Below are positions 42,663 through 50,851 of a stretch of 55,575 nt of DNA, one piece after another. Location of the stretch: positions 1 through 55,575 of the forward strand of contig CANEDJ010000004.1 in NCBI GenBank assembly GCA_947426265.1, in the 5' to 3' direction. The notes beneath the pieces are model-generated. The model was not told where the DNA came from, ran no database searches, and worked only from the letters and a program-made list of their open reading frames with translations. Numbering within the stretch: position 1 is the first letter of the stretch; every line of letters starts with the position of its first letter. The position numbers were made by a program, and so were the translations under genes. This stretch comes from MGBC102946 sp022793145 (GTDB lineage: Bacteria; Bacillota_I; Bacilli_A; RF39; UBA660).

Positions 42663-43874
42663 TTAATCTTTTATCCAGTCTTTTCCATCTACCATTCTAG
42701 TAACTAACATAGAAGAAGTAATGTCACCAGTTACATTTAAGCAGGTAGCTGGTGGATCTACCAACCATGCTATTGTTGCAATAATTGGAAAAGCACTCGC
42801 TGGGAAATTATAAAGACTTACAATCAACATTTCTCCAATGAGACCTCCACCTGGAATTCCAGACATTACAACCCCACTTAAGACGGCAATCAAAAGGGCG
42901 ATCAAATATGTATCAATTCCAGTAAATGGTACTCCAAATATTCCAAATAAAAATACAATTTTTAAAATTGCTGCCATACTAGAACCTTCCATATGCATCG
43001 TAGCACCTATTGGCATACAAATTTCTCTAACATCCTTTGGAACTCCCATATGTTCTGCTGCTTCTAAATTAGAAGGAAGACTCGCTAGTGATGATTGAGT
43101 AGCCAAAGATGTAAGAGCAGGTGCAAAGGCATTTTTATAAAAGGCTTTAATACCTTTCTTTTTATGCGAAAAATAAGAATAAATAGTATACATAATAAAG
43201 AAATACAAAATACACATTCCATAATATAAAGCCATACTTCTGGCATAACTACCGAGTAGATTTGGCCCAAATTCTCCAACTAAAGATGCAAAATAAGCAC
43301 CTAATCCGATTGGAGCATAATACATGATGATACGAATAAATTTCATCATGACTTTTGATAATGTTTCTAATCCTGTTGCGATTTTCTTTCCTTCTTTTCC
43401 AAGTAAACTAATACTAATTCCAAATATAATAGAGAAAATAATTAATGGCAACATATGATCTTTTGAAAGTAATGAAGCAAAATCTGTAACAGTTATCATC
43501 TCTACAATTTTACTACCAATATTAACAGCTTCTTGCCCTTCGGATACAAAAGGAATGCTTGCACCTCCTACTGGATCAATAATTAAGGATACAATTAACA
43601 TCAAGACAGCTGCTACAAAGCTTGTAAACAAAAATGTTATAAATAAATATTTTAAAATATGCCCCAGTCTTTTCATATTTACCATATTTGCAATGGATGA
43701 TGAAATTGTAAAAAAGACAAGTGGCACTACAAGTGTATACATTAAATTTAAAAATACTTCTCCAAATGGTTTTAAAACTGTTGCATCTTCCTTAAAAATG
43801 ACACCAATTAACGATCCTATTAAAACAGAACCAATTAAAATGAGTGGGAAAATAAACGGTTTTAACTTCTTCAT
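42663..43874 (-). CDS. Dicarboxylate/amino acid:cation symporter (DAACS family)
   Basis: The 403-residue protein is a GltP/SstT/DctA-type sodium- or proton-coupled transporter. Eight membrane helices plus two re-entrant hairpins are expected. Signatures are TQSSLASLPSNLEAAEHMGVP (hairpin 1 serine-rich motif), PIGATMHMEGSSM (equivalent of the NMDGT cation site) and SGIPGGGLIG with DPPATCLNVTGDITSSMLV (hairpin 2 and substrate Asp/Asn). Substrate within glutamate, aspartate, serine or C4-dicarboxylates cannot be fixed by eye. AGGAGG precedes the ATG. Confidence 0.93.
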   Translation of the reverse strand: MKKLKPFIFPLILIGSVLIGSLIGVIFKEDATVLKPFGEVFLNLMYTLVVPLVFFTISSSIANMVNMKRLGHILKYLFITFLFTSFVAAVLMLIVSLIIDPVGGASIPFVSEGQEAVNIGSKIVEMITVTDFASLLSKDHMLPLIIFSIIFGISISLLGKEGKKIATGLETLSKVMMKFIRIIMYYAPIGLGAYFASLVGEFGPNLLGSYARSMALYYGMCILYFFIMYTIYSYFSHKKKGIKAFYKNAFAPALTSLATQSSLASLPSNLEAAEHMGVPKDVREICMPIGATMHMEGSSMAAILKIVFLFGIFGVPFTGIDTYLIALLIAVLSGVVMSGIPGGGLIGEMLIVSLYNFPASAFPIIATIAWLVDPPATCLNVTGDITSSMLVTRMVDGKDWIKD

Positions 43875-43904
43875 AAAACTAACCTCCTATGACAATATAT
43901 GAAA

Positions 43905-43930
43905 TAAAAAAAAAAACATTCCTAAGAATG
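43905..43930 (-). terminator. Terminator after the Gre-like gene
   Basis: On the minus strand CATTC TTAG GAATG is followed by about eleven T. Confidence 0.85.
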
Positions 43931-44479
43931 CATTTTTAATGTATATGGTTTTTTAAATTCCGTTTCTCCAATTTTGGTTTCTAAATCTTTGGCTTTTACA
44001 ATACCCAAAATAGTTCCATCTGCTTCTGTTGGACTCCCTAAAGATCTTCTTAACGAGAAAGGTTCTCCAACTTTTTTGCCACGCAATGCATTTCCCATAG
44101 GGGATTCAAATGTCACATTTACAACTCCTGAAATATGACGAAGCCCATCAATTTGGAACTTTAATTCTTCAGGGTCTTCTCCTTCATATGCAATTTTTAC
44201 TTTCACTACATCTCCTATTTCAACGGTATCCTCATCTGACTCTACATTTATTTTTACTATCTCAGCACGATTTAACAGTTCTTCAATCCTTGCTTTGTCC
44301 GCAGTCCAGCGTGCAATATCTTGAGAAGCTGTATGACTAGCGAAATTTTGAAAGAGTCCCCCTTCTTCTCGCGCTGCTCTTCCATGTTCGTTCTTTGCTT
44401 CTGCTATTTTTTGCTCCAATTCTTGTAACTCAGCCTGTAAAGCTCGAGCTTTTACTTCTGTTATTTGTACTATTTTCAT
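43922..44479 (-). CDS. Gre-family RNA polymerase factor with a non-catalytic tip
   Basis: The 185-residue protein has a coiled-coil N-terminus (about 8-72) and an FKBP-like C-terminal domain with the Gre signature ESPMGNALRGKKVGEPFSL. GreA/GreB insert the coiled coil into the polymerase secondary channel and use two tip acidic residues (Asp41 and Glu44 in E. coli GreA) to trigger transcript cleavage. Here the same positions in REEGGLFQNFASH are Gly41 and Gln44, so the cleavage chemistry should be lost. It may act as an anti-Gre or initiation regulator like Gfh1 or Rnk-type proteins. It is longer than GreA (158) with an extra C-terminal piece. Ends in TAG, then a terminator. Confidence 0.85.
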   Translation of the reverse strand: MKIVQITEVKARALQAELQELEQKIAEAKNEHGRAAREEGGLFQNFASHTASQDIARWTADKARIEELLNRAEIVKINVESDEDTVEIGDVVKVKIAYEGEDPEELKFQIDGLRHISGVVNVTFESPMGNALRGKKVGEPFSLRRSLGSPTEADGTILGIVKAKDLETKIGETEFKKPYTLKMHS

Positions 44480-44525
44480 GTAAATAAAACCTCCTACTTC
44501 ATTTATTATAACATTTCTATCAAAA

Positions 44526-44552
44526 GAAAAAAAGAGTCTTTATAAAAACTCT
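44526..44552 (-). terminator. Terminator after the CcdA-like gene
   Basis: On the minus strand AGAGT...ACTCT is followed by seven T. Confidence 0.7.
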
Positions 44553-45766
44553 AACATTAGCCATTCTGGTTTTAAAAATAAAAGGATCCCAATAAATATC
44601 ATAATACTTCCTCCAATCAAATGAGAATATTTCGCATATTTATTAGAAATTCCAGTTACTTTCATTGTAGTCATAGCAATAAAAAATACCAATAAATCAT
44701 CAATTAAAAAGAAAAAAATATAAAATAGAATGTAAGCTGTATATTCTGCAGTAGTTAAATGATTGAGGGCCAATATTTGCGTAAAAATAAGAGGCAATCC
44801 TGCTGAACAAGCAAGTTCTAATAAATTTACTGAAATTGCAAGAGCAATAATACCAATAAAAGCCAATAAAAATTTTTGCTCTGAAGTAATCTTTTTAATT
44901 CGAAATAATGTTTTTTTTCTTTGTGCCTCAGCAACAACCAGGCAGCCATCTTCTTTAGATTTATAAAAACTCCAAAGATTCCATACTCCTGCAAAGAGCG
45001 CAAATAAGGCAATTAATTTTTGAATCCACATAATAGAAGTAATTGAAAGAACTATTTTTAGCCAAGAAACCATAAATAACAAATAGATAAGCGCCGAAGT
45101 AGATAAAAAAGTCAACCCCAAAATCCACATTTTTTTACGGTCTTTCATTCCAATTAACATACTAATCAAAAATAATAGTACCCACATTGCACAAGGATTA
45201 AAGCCATCAACAAAGCCAATGAAAGCGGCAAGTAAAGGAAGAGAAACTTGCTTGGGATTAATTTCTCCTAAAAAAGGAACTGTAATTGGAATATCTTCCT
45301 CTTTTTCTTCTAAAACTTCATTTTGATTTTCTTCTTCAGAAATAGATTCTCCATTTCGAATCGCTTTTACAATATCTACACTTTTTTCATTAGAATATTT
45401 TTCTATAAAATGTTCAATTTGTCTAGCAATATTATCATTATAACCTGTCAGTCCTATTTTCCCAATCACTGTATACGGAACATAGTTATTCTCTGTTTTT
45501 AAAGCTTTTTTTACTTTCTCTAACAAATCTGAATTTTCAGGAATCTCTGTTACTTCTAACATTTCAATATCTAAATTAGAATACTTACTTTGAATACGAG
45601 TTAAAAATTCTTTTTCAGCCCTACAATGAGGACAACTATTCGAATAAAATAAATATAATTTTACGTTTTCTAATGCCTTACTTGGAGTTGGGAATAGAAA
45701 ATAAAGGGCAATTAAAAAAGTAAATATCCAGAAAGACCCTATATACTTGTATTTTCGTTTACCCAA
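44540..45766 (-). CDS. CcdA/DsbD-like thiol electron carrier with an N-terminal thioredoxin domain
   Basis: The 408-residue protein has an N-terminal signal/anchor (10-25), an extracytoplasmic thioredoxin-fold domain with CPHC (45-48) and a cis-Pro segment YVPYTV, then an acidic linker and six to seven membrane helices. The membrane part has the CcdA/DsbD pair of Cys motifs, NPCAMW (Cys192) and ELACSAGLP (Cys320). Such proteins carry electrons from cytoplasmic thioredoxin across the membrane. The start is a TTG at 45766, eight bases after AGGAGG. It overlaps the upstream thioredoxin gene by 28 bp, so donor and carrier are coupled. Confidence 0.9.
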   Translation of the reverse strand: MGKRKYKYIGSFWIFTFLIALYFLFPTPSKALENVKLYLFYSNSCPHCRAEKEFLTRIQSKYSNLDIEMLEVTEIPENSDLLEKVKKALKTENNYVPYTVIGKIGLTGYNDNIARQIEHFIEKYSNEKSVDIVKAIRNGESISEEENQNEVLEEKEEDIPITVPFLGEINPKQVSLPLLAAFIGFVDGFNPCAMWVLLFLISMLIGMKDRKKMWILGLTFLSTSALIYLLFMVSWLKIVLSITSIMWIQKLIALFALFAGVWNLWSFYKSKEDGCLVVAEAQRKKTLFRIKKITSEQKFLLAFIGIIALAISVNLLELACSAGLPLIFTQILALNHLTTAEYTAYILFYIFFFLIDDLLVFFIAMTTMKVTGISNKYAKYSHLIGGSIMIFIGILLFLKPEWLMLEFL

Positions 45767-46002
45767 GATATAACCTCCTCTACTGACTTTTCTCCAATCA
45801 ATCTAGAACATTCCAAACCATTTTTTTCAAAAATAAGAACAGGAAGTTTTTCTAAGTCTTGATAAAGGGAAGCTTCTTGATCAAAATCCAAATCATATTC
45901 TACCCATTCTAAATCAGGAAATGCTTGTTTGGCATTGGTCCATGCTTTTTTCATAACCAAACAACTACTACACCAAATCGCACTAATTACAATGACTCTC
46001 AT
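45739..46002 (-). CDS. Small thioredoxin-like protein
   Basis: This 87-residue thioredoxin fold starts MRVIVISAIWCSSCLVMKKAW, with the active site CSSC (11-14) right after the first strand and the cis-Pro loop at LEKLPVLIF. It is cytoplasmic (no signal). It shares ATGA with the pentapeptide gene upstream and overlaps the CcdA-like gene downstream, making it the likely cytoplasmic electron donor for that carrier. Confidence 0.88.
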   Translation of the reverse strand: MRVIVISAIWCSSCLVMKKAWTNAKQAFPDLEWVEYDLDFDQEASLYQDLEKLPVLIFEKNGLECSRLIGEKSVEEVISWVNENTSI

Positions 46003-46601
46003 TCATTTTCCTCCTTAATTGTAAGACCCAAAAGAGGGAAAAAACAAACTGCTTGATTCGGAGTTACAATTGCGCCTTTTAAATCCGCTAAATTTAGGAA
46101 AATCCCTTCAATTTCATTGGTTCTAAAATCTATACTTTTTAAAGATGTATTATGAAAATCTGCTTTGATAAATCGGTTGTTTTTTAATACTAATTGTTCT
46201 AATTTTATTCTTGAGAAACTAGCTTCACTAAAATCACTCTCTATTAGTTTTACATGCTTCAAGGTACTATCATTAAAATTACTATAATTTGATTTAGAAC
46301 TCAGAATTGATACATCAATACAAGTGCTTCCGCTCATATCAGTTCCTATTAAATTACAACTTTCAAAAATCACCTTAATGAAACTAGAACCATAAAAATT
46401 AGAATTTGAGAAACAACATTCCTTAAACGTTACATTTTGAAATCGAATTCCTTCAAAATTTCCATCAAATATTATCTTTTCAAATGTACAATCTTGAAAT
46501 TCAATATAATGATGAAAATCAGTAATCGTCTCTTCTTTCAATACACAATAAGAAACACATTCTAAGTCTTTCAACTCATCTATTTTTTTCACTTCGCTCA
46601 T
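45999..46601 (-). CDS. Pentapeptide-repeat protein
   Basis: The 200-residue protein is built of A(D/N)LxX-like pentapeptides: FEKIIFDGNFEGIRFQNVTF, CCFSNSNFYGSSFIKVIF, NLIGTDMSG, SDFSEASFSRIKL and ADFHNTSL, forming a right-handed quadrilateral beta-helix. Phe is the usual central residue. Some such proteins mimic DNA and protect gyrase (Qnr/MfpA), but most have no known role, and no specific link is visible. It overlaps the cysteine desulfurase gene by 26 bp and the thioredoxin gene by 4 bp. Confidence 0.88.
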   Translation of the reverse strand: MSEVKKIDELKDLECVSYCVLKEETITDFHHYIEFQDCTFEKIIFDGNFEGIRFQNVTFKECCFSNSNFYGSSFIKVIFESCNLIGTDMSGSTCIDVSILSSKSNYSNFNDSTLKHVKLIESDFSEASFSRIKLEQLVLKNNRFIKADFHNTSLKSIDFRTNEIEGIFLNLADLKGAIVTPNQAVCFFPLLGLTIKEENE

Positions 46602-47724
46602 TGGTAAATGCCAGCCTTTCTAATGTCTCTTTTAATACATCTATAAAAATGGAAAGCTCCTGTTTTGTTGTTTTATGTGAAATACTAACACGTAAACTGC
46701 TTGCAGCATAATTATCATTATGAGTAACTGCCATCACTGCTACAGAAGCACTTCCTCCTTTAGAACATGCTGTTTGAGTAGAAATGAAAATGTTTTTTTC
46801 CTCTAGGGCATGTTGTAAAGTTTCTGGTTTTATCCCTGGAACACTAAAATTTAAAATATGAGGAACAGAACTGTCACTACTATTGATATGGATCCCATTT
46901 ATTTGTTTTAATTCCTCTCTCAAATAAGAATTGAGCTGTCTTACACATTCTTCTTTTTCTTTTAGGTTCACAAGCGCTAAACGAAGAGCTTTTGCTAGGG
47001 AGACAATAAGTGGTAAAGCTGGAGTTCCACTTCTATAAATGGTTGTACTTTTCCCACCGTGAATCAGTGGTTCAAATGAAATACCTTCTTTTTTTATTAA
47101 ACAACCAATTCCTTTCATCCCATAAAATTTATGTGCCGAGAAACTAATTAAGTCCAAATTTTCTAAAGATAGATTAATCTTTCCAATACTTTGTGTCATA
47201 TCTACATGAAAAAAACATTTTGGATATGATTTTAATAATTTTCCGATTTCTTCTATTGGTTGAATGATACCTAATTCACTACTAACTGATGCCATAGTTA
47301 CTAAAATCGTATCGTCTCTTAGCAAAGTTTGTAAATGTTTTAAATCAACTTTGCCTTCTTCATCTAACTTCACAAAATCAATCTCAAAGCCAAGATTCGT
47401 TAGATATTGTAATGGAGCTATAACAGAAGAATGTTCTAATTCTGTTGTAATAATATGCTTTCCACGATTTTGATATTTGAGGGCGACTCCTTTAATTGCT
47501 GTATTATTTGCTTCAGAAGAACCACTAGTATAAATAATCTCACTCGGTTTTATATTTAAAAGCATTGCTATTTGAGTTGTCGCATCATTGATTAATCCAT
47601 TTGCTTCAATTCCCAAACGATGTAGTGAATTTGGATTTCCAATAAAATTTTTACAAGCTTTTATATAGCTTTCCAATACTTGCTCGTCTACTGGAGTAGT
47701 CGCAGAATAATCTAAATATATCAC
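46576..47724 (-). CDS. Cysteine desulfurase (NifS/IscS-like)
   Basis: This PLP enzyme removes sulfur from cysteine as an enzyme-bound persulfide. The start is a GTG at 47724 (MIYLDYSATTPVD), after GGTGAT; two GTG codons further upstream overlap that site. The PLP Lys is in SFSAHKFYGMKG (Lys189), the phosphate loop in SGSSEANNTA, and the mobile catalytic Cys in STQTACSKGGSAS (Cys310). Length 382. No IscU/SufU scaffold or thiI follows, so its sulfur acceptor is unclear. It heads an overlapping four-gene operon with a pentapeptide protein, thioredoxin and CcdA-like carrier. Confidence 0.93.
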   Translation of the reverse strand: MIYLDYSATTPVDEQVLESYIKACKNFIGNPNSLHRLGIEANGLINDATTQIAMLLNIKPSEIIYTSGSSEANNTAIKGVALKYQNRGKHIITTELEHSSVIAPLQYLTNLGFEIDFVKLDEEGKVDLKHLQTLLRDDTILVTMASVSSELGIIQPIEEIGKLLKSYPKCFFHVDMTQSIGKINLSLENLDLISFSAHKFYGMKGIGCLIKKEGISFEPLIHGGKSTTIYRSGTPALPLIVSLAKALRLALVNLKEKEECVRQLNSYLREELKQINGIHINSSDSSVPHILNFSVPGIKPETLQHALEEKNIFISTQTACSKGGSASVAVMAVTHNDNYAASSLRVSISHKTTKQELSIFIDVLKETLERLAFTNERSEKNR

Positions 47725-47792
47725 TTTTATCACCACTAAGAGTATAGCATAAAAAAAGAGGAAACAACAGAAATATTCTATATTTTCCTCTT

Positions 47793-48262
47793 TTATTCGA
47801 ATATTTGATATTTATGTTCTTTCTGTATTATAAACTGAATTAAATCAGAATAAGCAATCGAAATTGTTGCTGTATTGATATTTGGGTGAAATAATAGCTT
47901 GCTATTTTTTAAAGATTTCTCAATTGCAATCATACATTTATTTTCATTGTCATTCAAAATTCCAAATGGTGTAACTGATCCAGGACATAATCCAAGTATT
48001 TTTTTTATTCTTCATTTGAAGCAAAGCTCAATCGTTTGGAATTAATTTTTTGTGCTATATCCTTCAATGATATTTGATGATGATCATTTAAAATAATCAA
48101 ATAATAATTGTTTTTTGGATCTTTTAAAAATAAATTTTTGCACCCAATCCCATCCATTTTCTCTTTTATCTTTTGAGATTGCTCTACAGTAAAAACTGCT
48201 TCATGATCTACCTTTTCATAAGAAATTTTGAATTTTTCCAATTCGTTATAAACTTCTTTCAT
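47793..48262 (-). pseudogene. YbaK/ProX-type prolyl-tRNA deacylase, frameshifted
   Basis: The first segment (to 48005) has the editing-domain start YEKVDHEAVFTVEQSQ, CKNLFLKDPKNNYYLIIL and RLSFASNEE, then TAA. Shifting frame by one base continues as KKILGLCPGSVTPFGILNDNENK, LLFHPNINTATISIAYSDL, ending at 47793, which is the expected C-terminal half. The break lies at T followed by eight A, consistent with loss of one T in a homopolymer context. The intact enzyme would hydrolyse mischarged Ala- or Cys-tRNA(Pro). It may be a true recent pseudogene or a sequencing/assembly error. Confidence 0.85.
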
Positions 48263-48264
48263 AT

Positions 48265-49218
48265 TTACTTTTTCCTTCTATCTTTTGCATAGATTTTTCG
48301 ATATTGTACCTCAATGTCATAATTGGGATTTGCTTCTAATATCATTCTACGAAGTACTTTTAAATCATCGATTCTATGATAATAACAAATAGATAAATTA
48401 GGCGAATATTCTTTTAATGTCCATCTTGCACCTTCTAACATAAGCCTTTCTGCACCTTCTATATCAGCTTTTATAAAATCGACATGATTTATCTTTTGTG
48501 CTGATACAAAAGTATCTATAGTCGTTGTCTTAACAGGAACTGTTATTTTTTTAGAAACACTTGTTTGTAATTGATTGCAAGAAGCCTCAGAGTGTAATTC
48601 AAACATAGCATCTCCATTCTGATTAGAAACTGCTTGTTCAGAAATTATCAGATTTGAGTTTCTTTCTCTTAAAATTTCTAAATATTTTTTTCTGACTATT
48701 TCAGTAGGTTCAAAAGCATAAACTCTGCAACCTTTCGCAAGTGCAACACTAGAAAATAAACCATAATTAGCTCCCAAATCTAATACAATATCTCCTTTCT
48801 TTAAAGTAACATCATGATATTCATAAGGGCCCTCTAAAAATGGTTGGGGATTATTTTCTAATACTACATATGGCATAACAATATCCAAAAATTCTGCTTT
48901 AAAACATTTATAATCTTCGTAGTTTGGCTTTGGTATTTGAATAGTTCCAAAGGAAGTATTAATGCTATAAAAATCACCACTATCATAGTTTCTATCTAGC
49001 CACTCAATAAATGGCACATAATCACTATTTTGAGTTTTAAAAGTTCCTAATACAAATTTTTTAAAATTGCTTCTATTTAAATCTAACCAATAAATATAGT
49101 AAAAAGGATTATCTGAGGAAAGATTATTTTGTTTTATTCCCTCTTTAATTCTTTCATAAATGCTACCATATGGAAGTCTTGATAATATTTGCCATTTTAA
49201 AAAATTAAGTTGATCCAT
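48265..49218 (-). CDS. FkbM-family methyltransferase
   Basis: The 317-residue protein has a SAM-binding Rossmann domain: GDIVLDLGANYGLFSSVAL (motif I), RVYAFEPTE (motif II), then FIKADIEGAERLMLEGA, the FkbM hallmark DxEGxE. It closes with SICYYHRIDDLKVL. The N-terminal about 130 residues are an unassigned helical domain. FkbM enzymes O-methylate varied sugars and polyketides; the acceptor here is unknown. It lies 2 bp upstream of the broken deacylase gene. Confidence 0.9.
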   Translation of the reverse strand: MDQLNFLKWQILSRLPYGSIYERIKEGIKQNNLSSDNPFYYIYWLDLNRSNFKKFVLGTFKTQNSDYVPFIEWLDRNYDSGDFYSINTSFGTIQIPKPNYEDYKCFKAEFLDIVMPYVVLENNPQPFLEGPYEYHDVTLKKGDIVLDLGANYGLFSSVALAKGCRVYAFEPTEIVRKKYLEILRERNSNLIISEQAVSNQNGDAMFELHSEASCNQLQTSVSKKITVPVKTTTIDTFVSAQKINHVDFIKADIEGAERLMLEGARWTLKEYSPNLSICYYHRIDDLKVLRRMILEANPNYDIEVQYRKIYAKDRRKK

Positions 49219-49246
49219 ATTTTTACCCCTGCTTTTTTAAATATTA

Positions 49247-49274
49247 TAAAACTCGAGAGTACCCCCGAGTTTCA
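49247..49274 (-). terminator. Terminator after tRNA-Glu
   Basis: On the minus strand AAACTCG GGGGTACTCT CGAGTTTT, directly after the tRNA. Confidence 0.8.
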
Positions 49275-49282
49275 TTATCAAT

Positions 49283-49359
49283 TGGTAGTCTGTATGGGAT
49301 TCGAACCCACGTATGCCACCTTGAGAGGGTGGTGTGTTAAGCCACTTCACCAACAGACC
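49283..49359 (-). tRNA. tRNA-Glu (anticodon CTC)
   Basis: The minus strand folds as a 77-nt tRNA: acceptor GGTCTGT/ACAGACT (a terminal G-T pair), T arm GTGGG TTCGAAT CCCAT, anticodon stem CCACC/GGTGG with loop CTCTCAA, giving anticodon CTC read at positions 34-36 (codon GAG). Discriminator A and encoded CCA. The overall sequence follows Bacillus tRNA-Glu (GGCCCGTTGGTCAAGCGG). It has its own promoter and terminator, so is a single-gene unit. Confidence 0.95.
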
Positions 49360-49362
49360 ATA

Positions 49363-49388
49363 ATAATGTCTTTTACAAATGACATTAT
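49363..49388. promoter_or_regulatory. Inverted repeat at the tRNA-Glu transcription start
   Basis: ATAATGTC and GACATTAT arms around a 10-nt centre lie between the -10 box and the tRNA 5' end. It could be an operator over the start site or part of the tRNA leader. Confidence 0.5.
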
Positions 49389-49389
49389 C

Positions 49390-49418
49390 ATTCTATCATA
49401 AATTATTTTTTTTTACAA
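49390..49418 (-). promoter_or_regulatory. Sigma-A promoter of tRNA-Glu
   Basis: Minus-strand TTGTAA (49413-49418) and TAGAAT (49390-49395), spacer 17 bp. Confidence 0.65.
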
Positions 49419-49494
49419 TATTTCAAACGTTCTTTTTTTAATACAAAAATCTTTTTTCACCATTTTTATTTGCCTGTCTGCTTCAAAATATACT

Positions 49495-50211
49495 TCAATA
49501 AATTCTTTTAAAATCAATACCAAATGCTTTTGCTTGCTTAGTTAAATCTTTGGTTTGTATCTTATATTGTCTGCCATCTTTTATGAAATAAGTTCCACAT
49601 TGTCTAAACTCAAAGTTAACATTTTTTCTTATACATTGCTTTCTAATATCTAATACCCAATCAAATCTTAATGGTCTAGCATTTATATCAGATTCACCAC
49701 CAACCACTACAAGTTCAATAGTTTCAAGATATTTTTCAATATCAATCTTTTCTAATAATGGTTGGGCTGTGATGCATTTATGTTTTATAGGTAAATCTTT
49801 AAACACTGATAACCTATAATCAGCATTTTTCTGATTTTCAATAGTACAACATACAACGACATTATCATATCCATCCTTCCAATCCTTTGGAATACATTTC
49901 ATGAATCTATCTATTCGTTTGGTTAGAAATAAGAAAGTACAGTCTTGTCTTTCTTTCATCATTTTCCAACAATCATCACGCCAATCATCTGCTTCTTCAA
50001 TTAAAAAATCAGTAGAAAAGCATAGATATACAATACCTGATTTTATTTTGTAATTACCATTTTTTAGCTTTTCTGTTGGCTTATCAAAATCTTTTGTTTT
50101 TATTATCTCATTAGTATTGACATTTCTTTTTGAGTCTCCTTTATGAATGTAGCAATGTAAGCACCCTTCACTACATTTTTTACATCCACGCCAAGGATTC
50201 CACATTGCCAT
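49495..50211 (-). CDS. DUF5131 (phage Gp37/Gp68-like) family protein
   Basis: The 238-residue protein begins MAMWNPWRGCKKCSEGCLHCY, the three-Cys (CxxxxxxCxxC-like) motif of DUF5131, related in pattern to radical-SAM iron-sulfur sites. Other typical blocks are VYLCFSTDFLIEEADDWR, FLFLTKRIDRF, VVVCCTIENQKNADYRL and ELVVVGGESDINARPLRFDWV. DUF5131 genes occur in phages, plasmids and defence-like islands, often paired with the TcmP partner. Here it starts 12 bp after an ASCH-like gene instead. Biochemical role unknown. Confidence 0.85.
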   Translation of the reverse strand: MAMWNPWRGCKKCSEGCLHCYIHKGDSKRNVNTNEIIKTKDFDKPTEKLKNGNYKIKSGIVYLCFSTDFLIEEADDWRDDCWKMMKERQDCTFLFLTKRIDRFMKCIPKDWKDGYDNVVVCCTIENQKNADYRLSVFKDLPIKHKCITAQPLLEKIDIEKYLETIELVVVGGESDINARPLRFDWVLDIRKQCIRKNVNFEFRQCGTYFIKDGRQYKIQTKDLTKQAKAFGIDFKRIY

Positions 50212-50223
50212 TTCACCACTCCC

Positions 50224-50676
50224 TTAAAATCTTGATTTTTCATAATTATATGGAATACTTGTCCCTACAACCACATCTTCTATTTTTTCTATAATTAGCC
50301 AATCATCCATATTTCCTTGATGATCGAAATCTAATAACTCAATATTTTCTACATGATCAAATTCAACCAAACATAAGCATTTCTTATGCCATCTTTCTTT
50401 TTGCTTATCAGTTAATTGCAATTTACTACTATTATCTTCTATCGTTTTAGTTATTTCATCTTCTGATAATTTAACAAAATTTTGAACATCTATAACAATT
50501 GCTTTGGCTGCTATTTTTTTTGTTCCTTTTTCCATGAAGTAAAGCACCTCATCTTTAAATACTCTACTATGTGGTATTTTTCTTCCTGCTGCACCTCTAA
50601 TAATCATTGTTTTACTACCATCTAAAATCTTATTTAATTCTTTTGTTTTATCATCACAATAAACTAAATGTACCAT
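50224..50676 (-). CDS. ASCH/PUA-like small protein paired with DUF5131
   Basis: The 150-residue protein has a beta-rich core compatible with an ASCH/PUA RNA-binding fold (LVYCDDKTKELNKILDGSKTMIIRG, VFKDEVLYFMEK, KIAAKAIVIDVQNFV). The start GRKIPHSRVFKDEVLYF region fits the typical ASCH glycine-containing loop only loosely, so the assignment is tentative. GATGGTG precedes the ATG and a TATAAT box lies about 30 bp upstream. First gene of a two-gene operon with DUF5131. Confidence 0.6.
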   Translation of the reverse strand: MVHLVYCDDKTKELNKILDGSKTMIIRGAAGRKIPHSRVFKDEVLYFMEKGTKKIAAKAIVIDVQNFVKLSEDEITKTIEDNSSKLQLTDKQKERWHKKCLCLVEFDHVENIELLDFDHQGNMDDWLIIEKIEDVVVGTSIPYNYEKSRF

Positions 50677-50710
50677 AATCCAACACCATCTTTCTTTTTC
50701 ATTATATCAC

Positions 50711-50744
50711 AAAAAAGTGAATCTTTTATATCAGATCCACTTTA
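50711..50744 (-). terminator. Terminator downstream of the 50852 gene
   Basis: On the minus strand AAAGTG(G)ATCT and AGAT(T)CACTTTTTT form a stem with one mismatch. The following operon promoter starts right behind it. The rest of the 175-bp gap shows nothing else I can name. Confidence 0.65.
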
Positions 50745-50851
50745 AAAGTATAGAAACTACAAAAAGCTTGTTTCAAATTTCTATCTAATCCTATATACTA
50801 CAATTTAGACGAATAGCTGTGAATTCGCCTTTTTTCCTTTTCTAATTCTCC

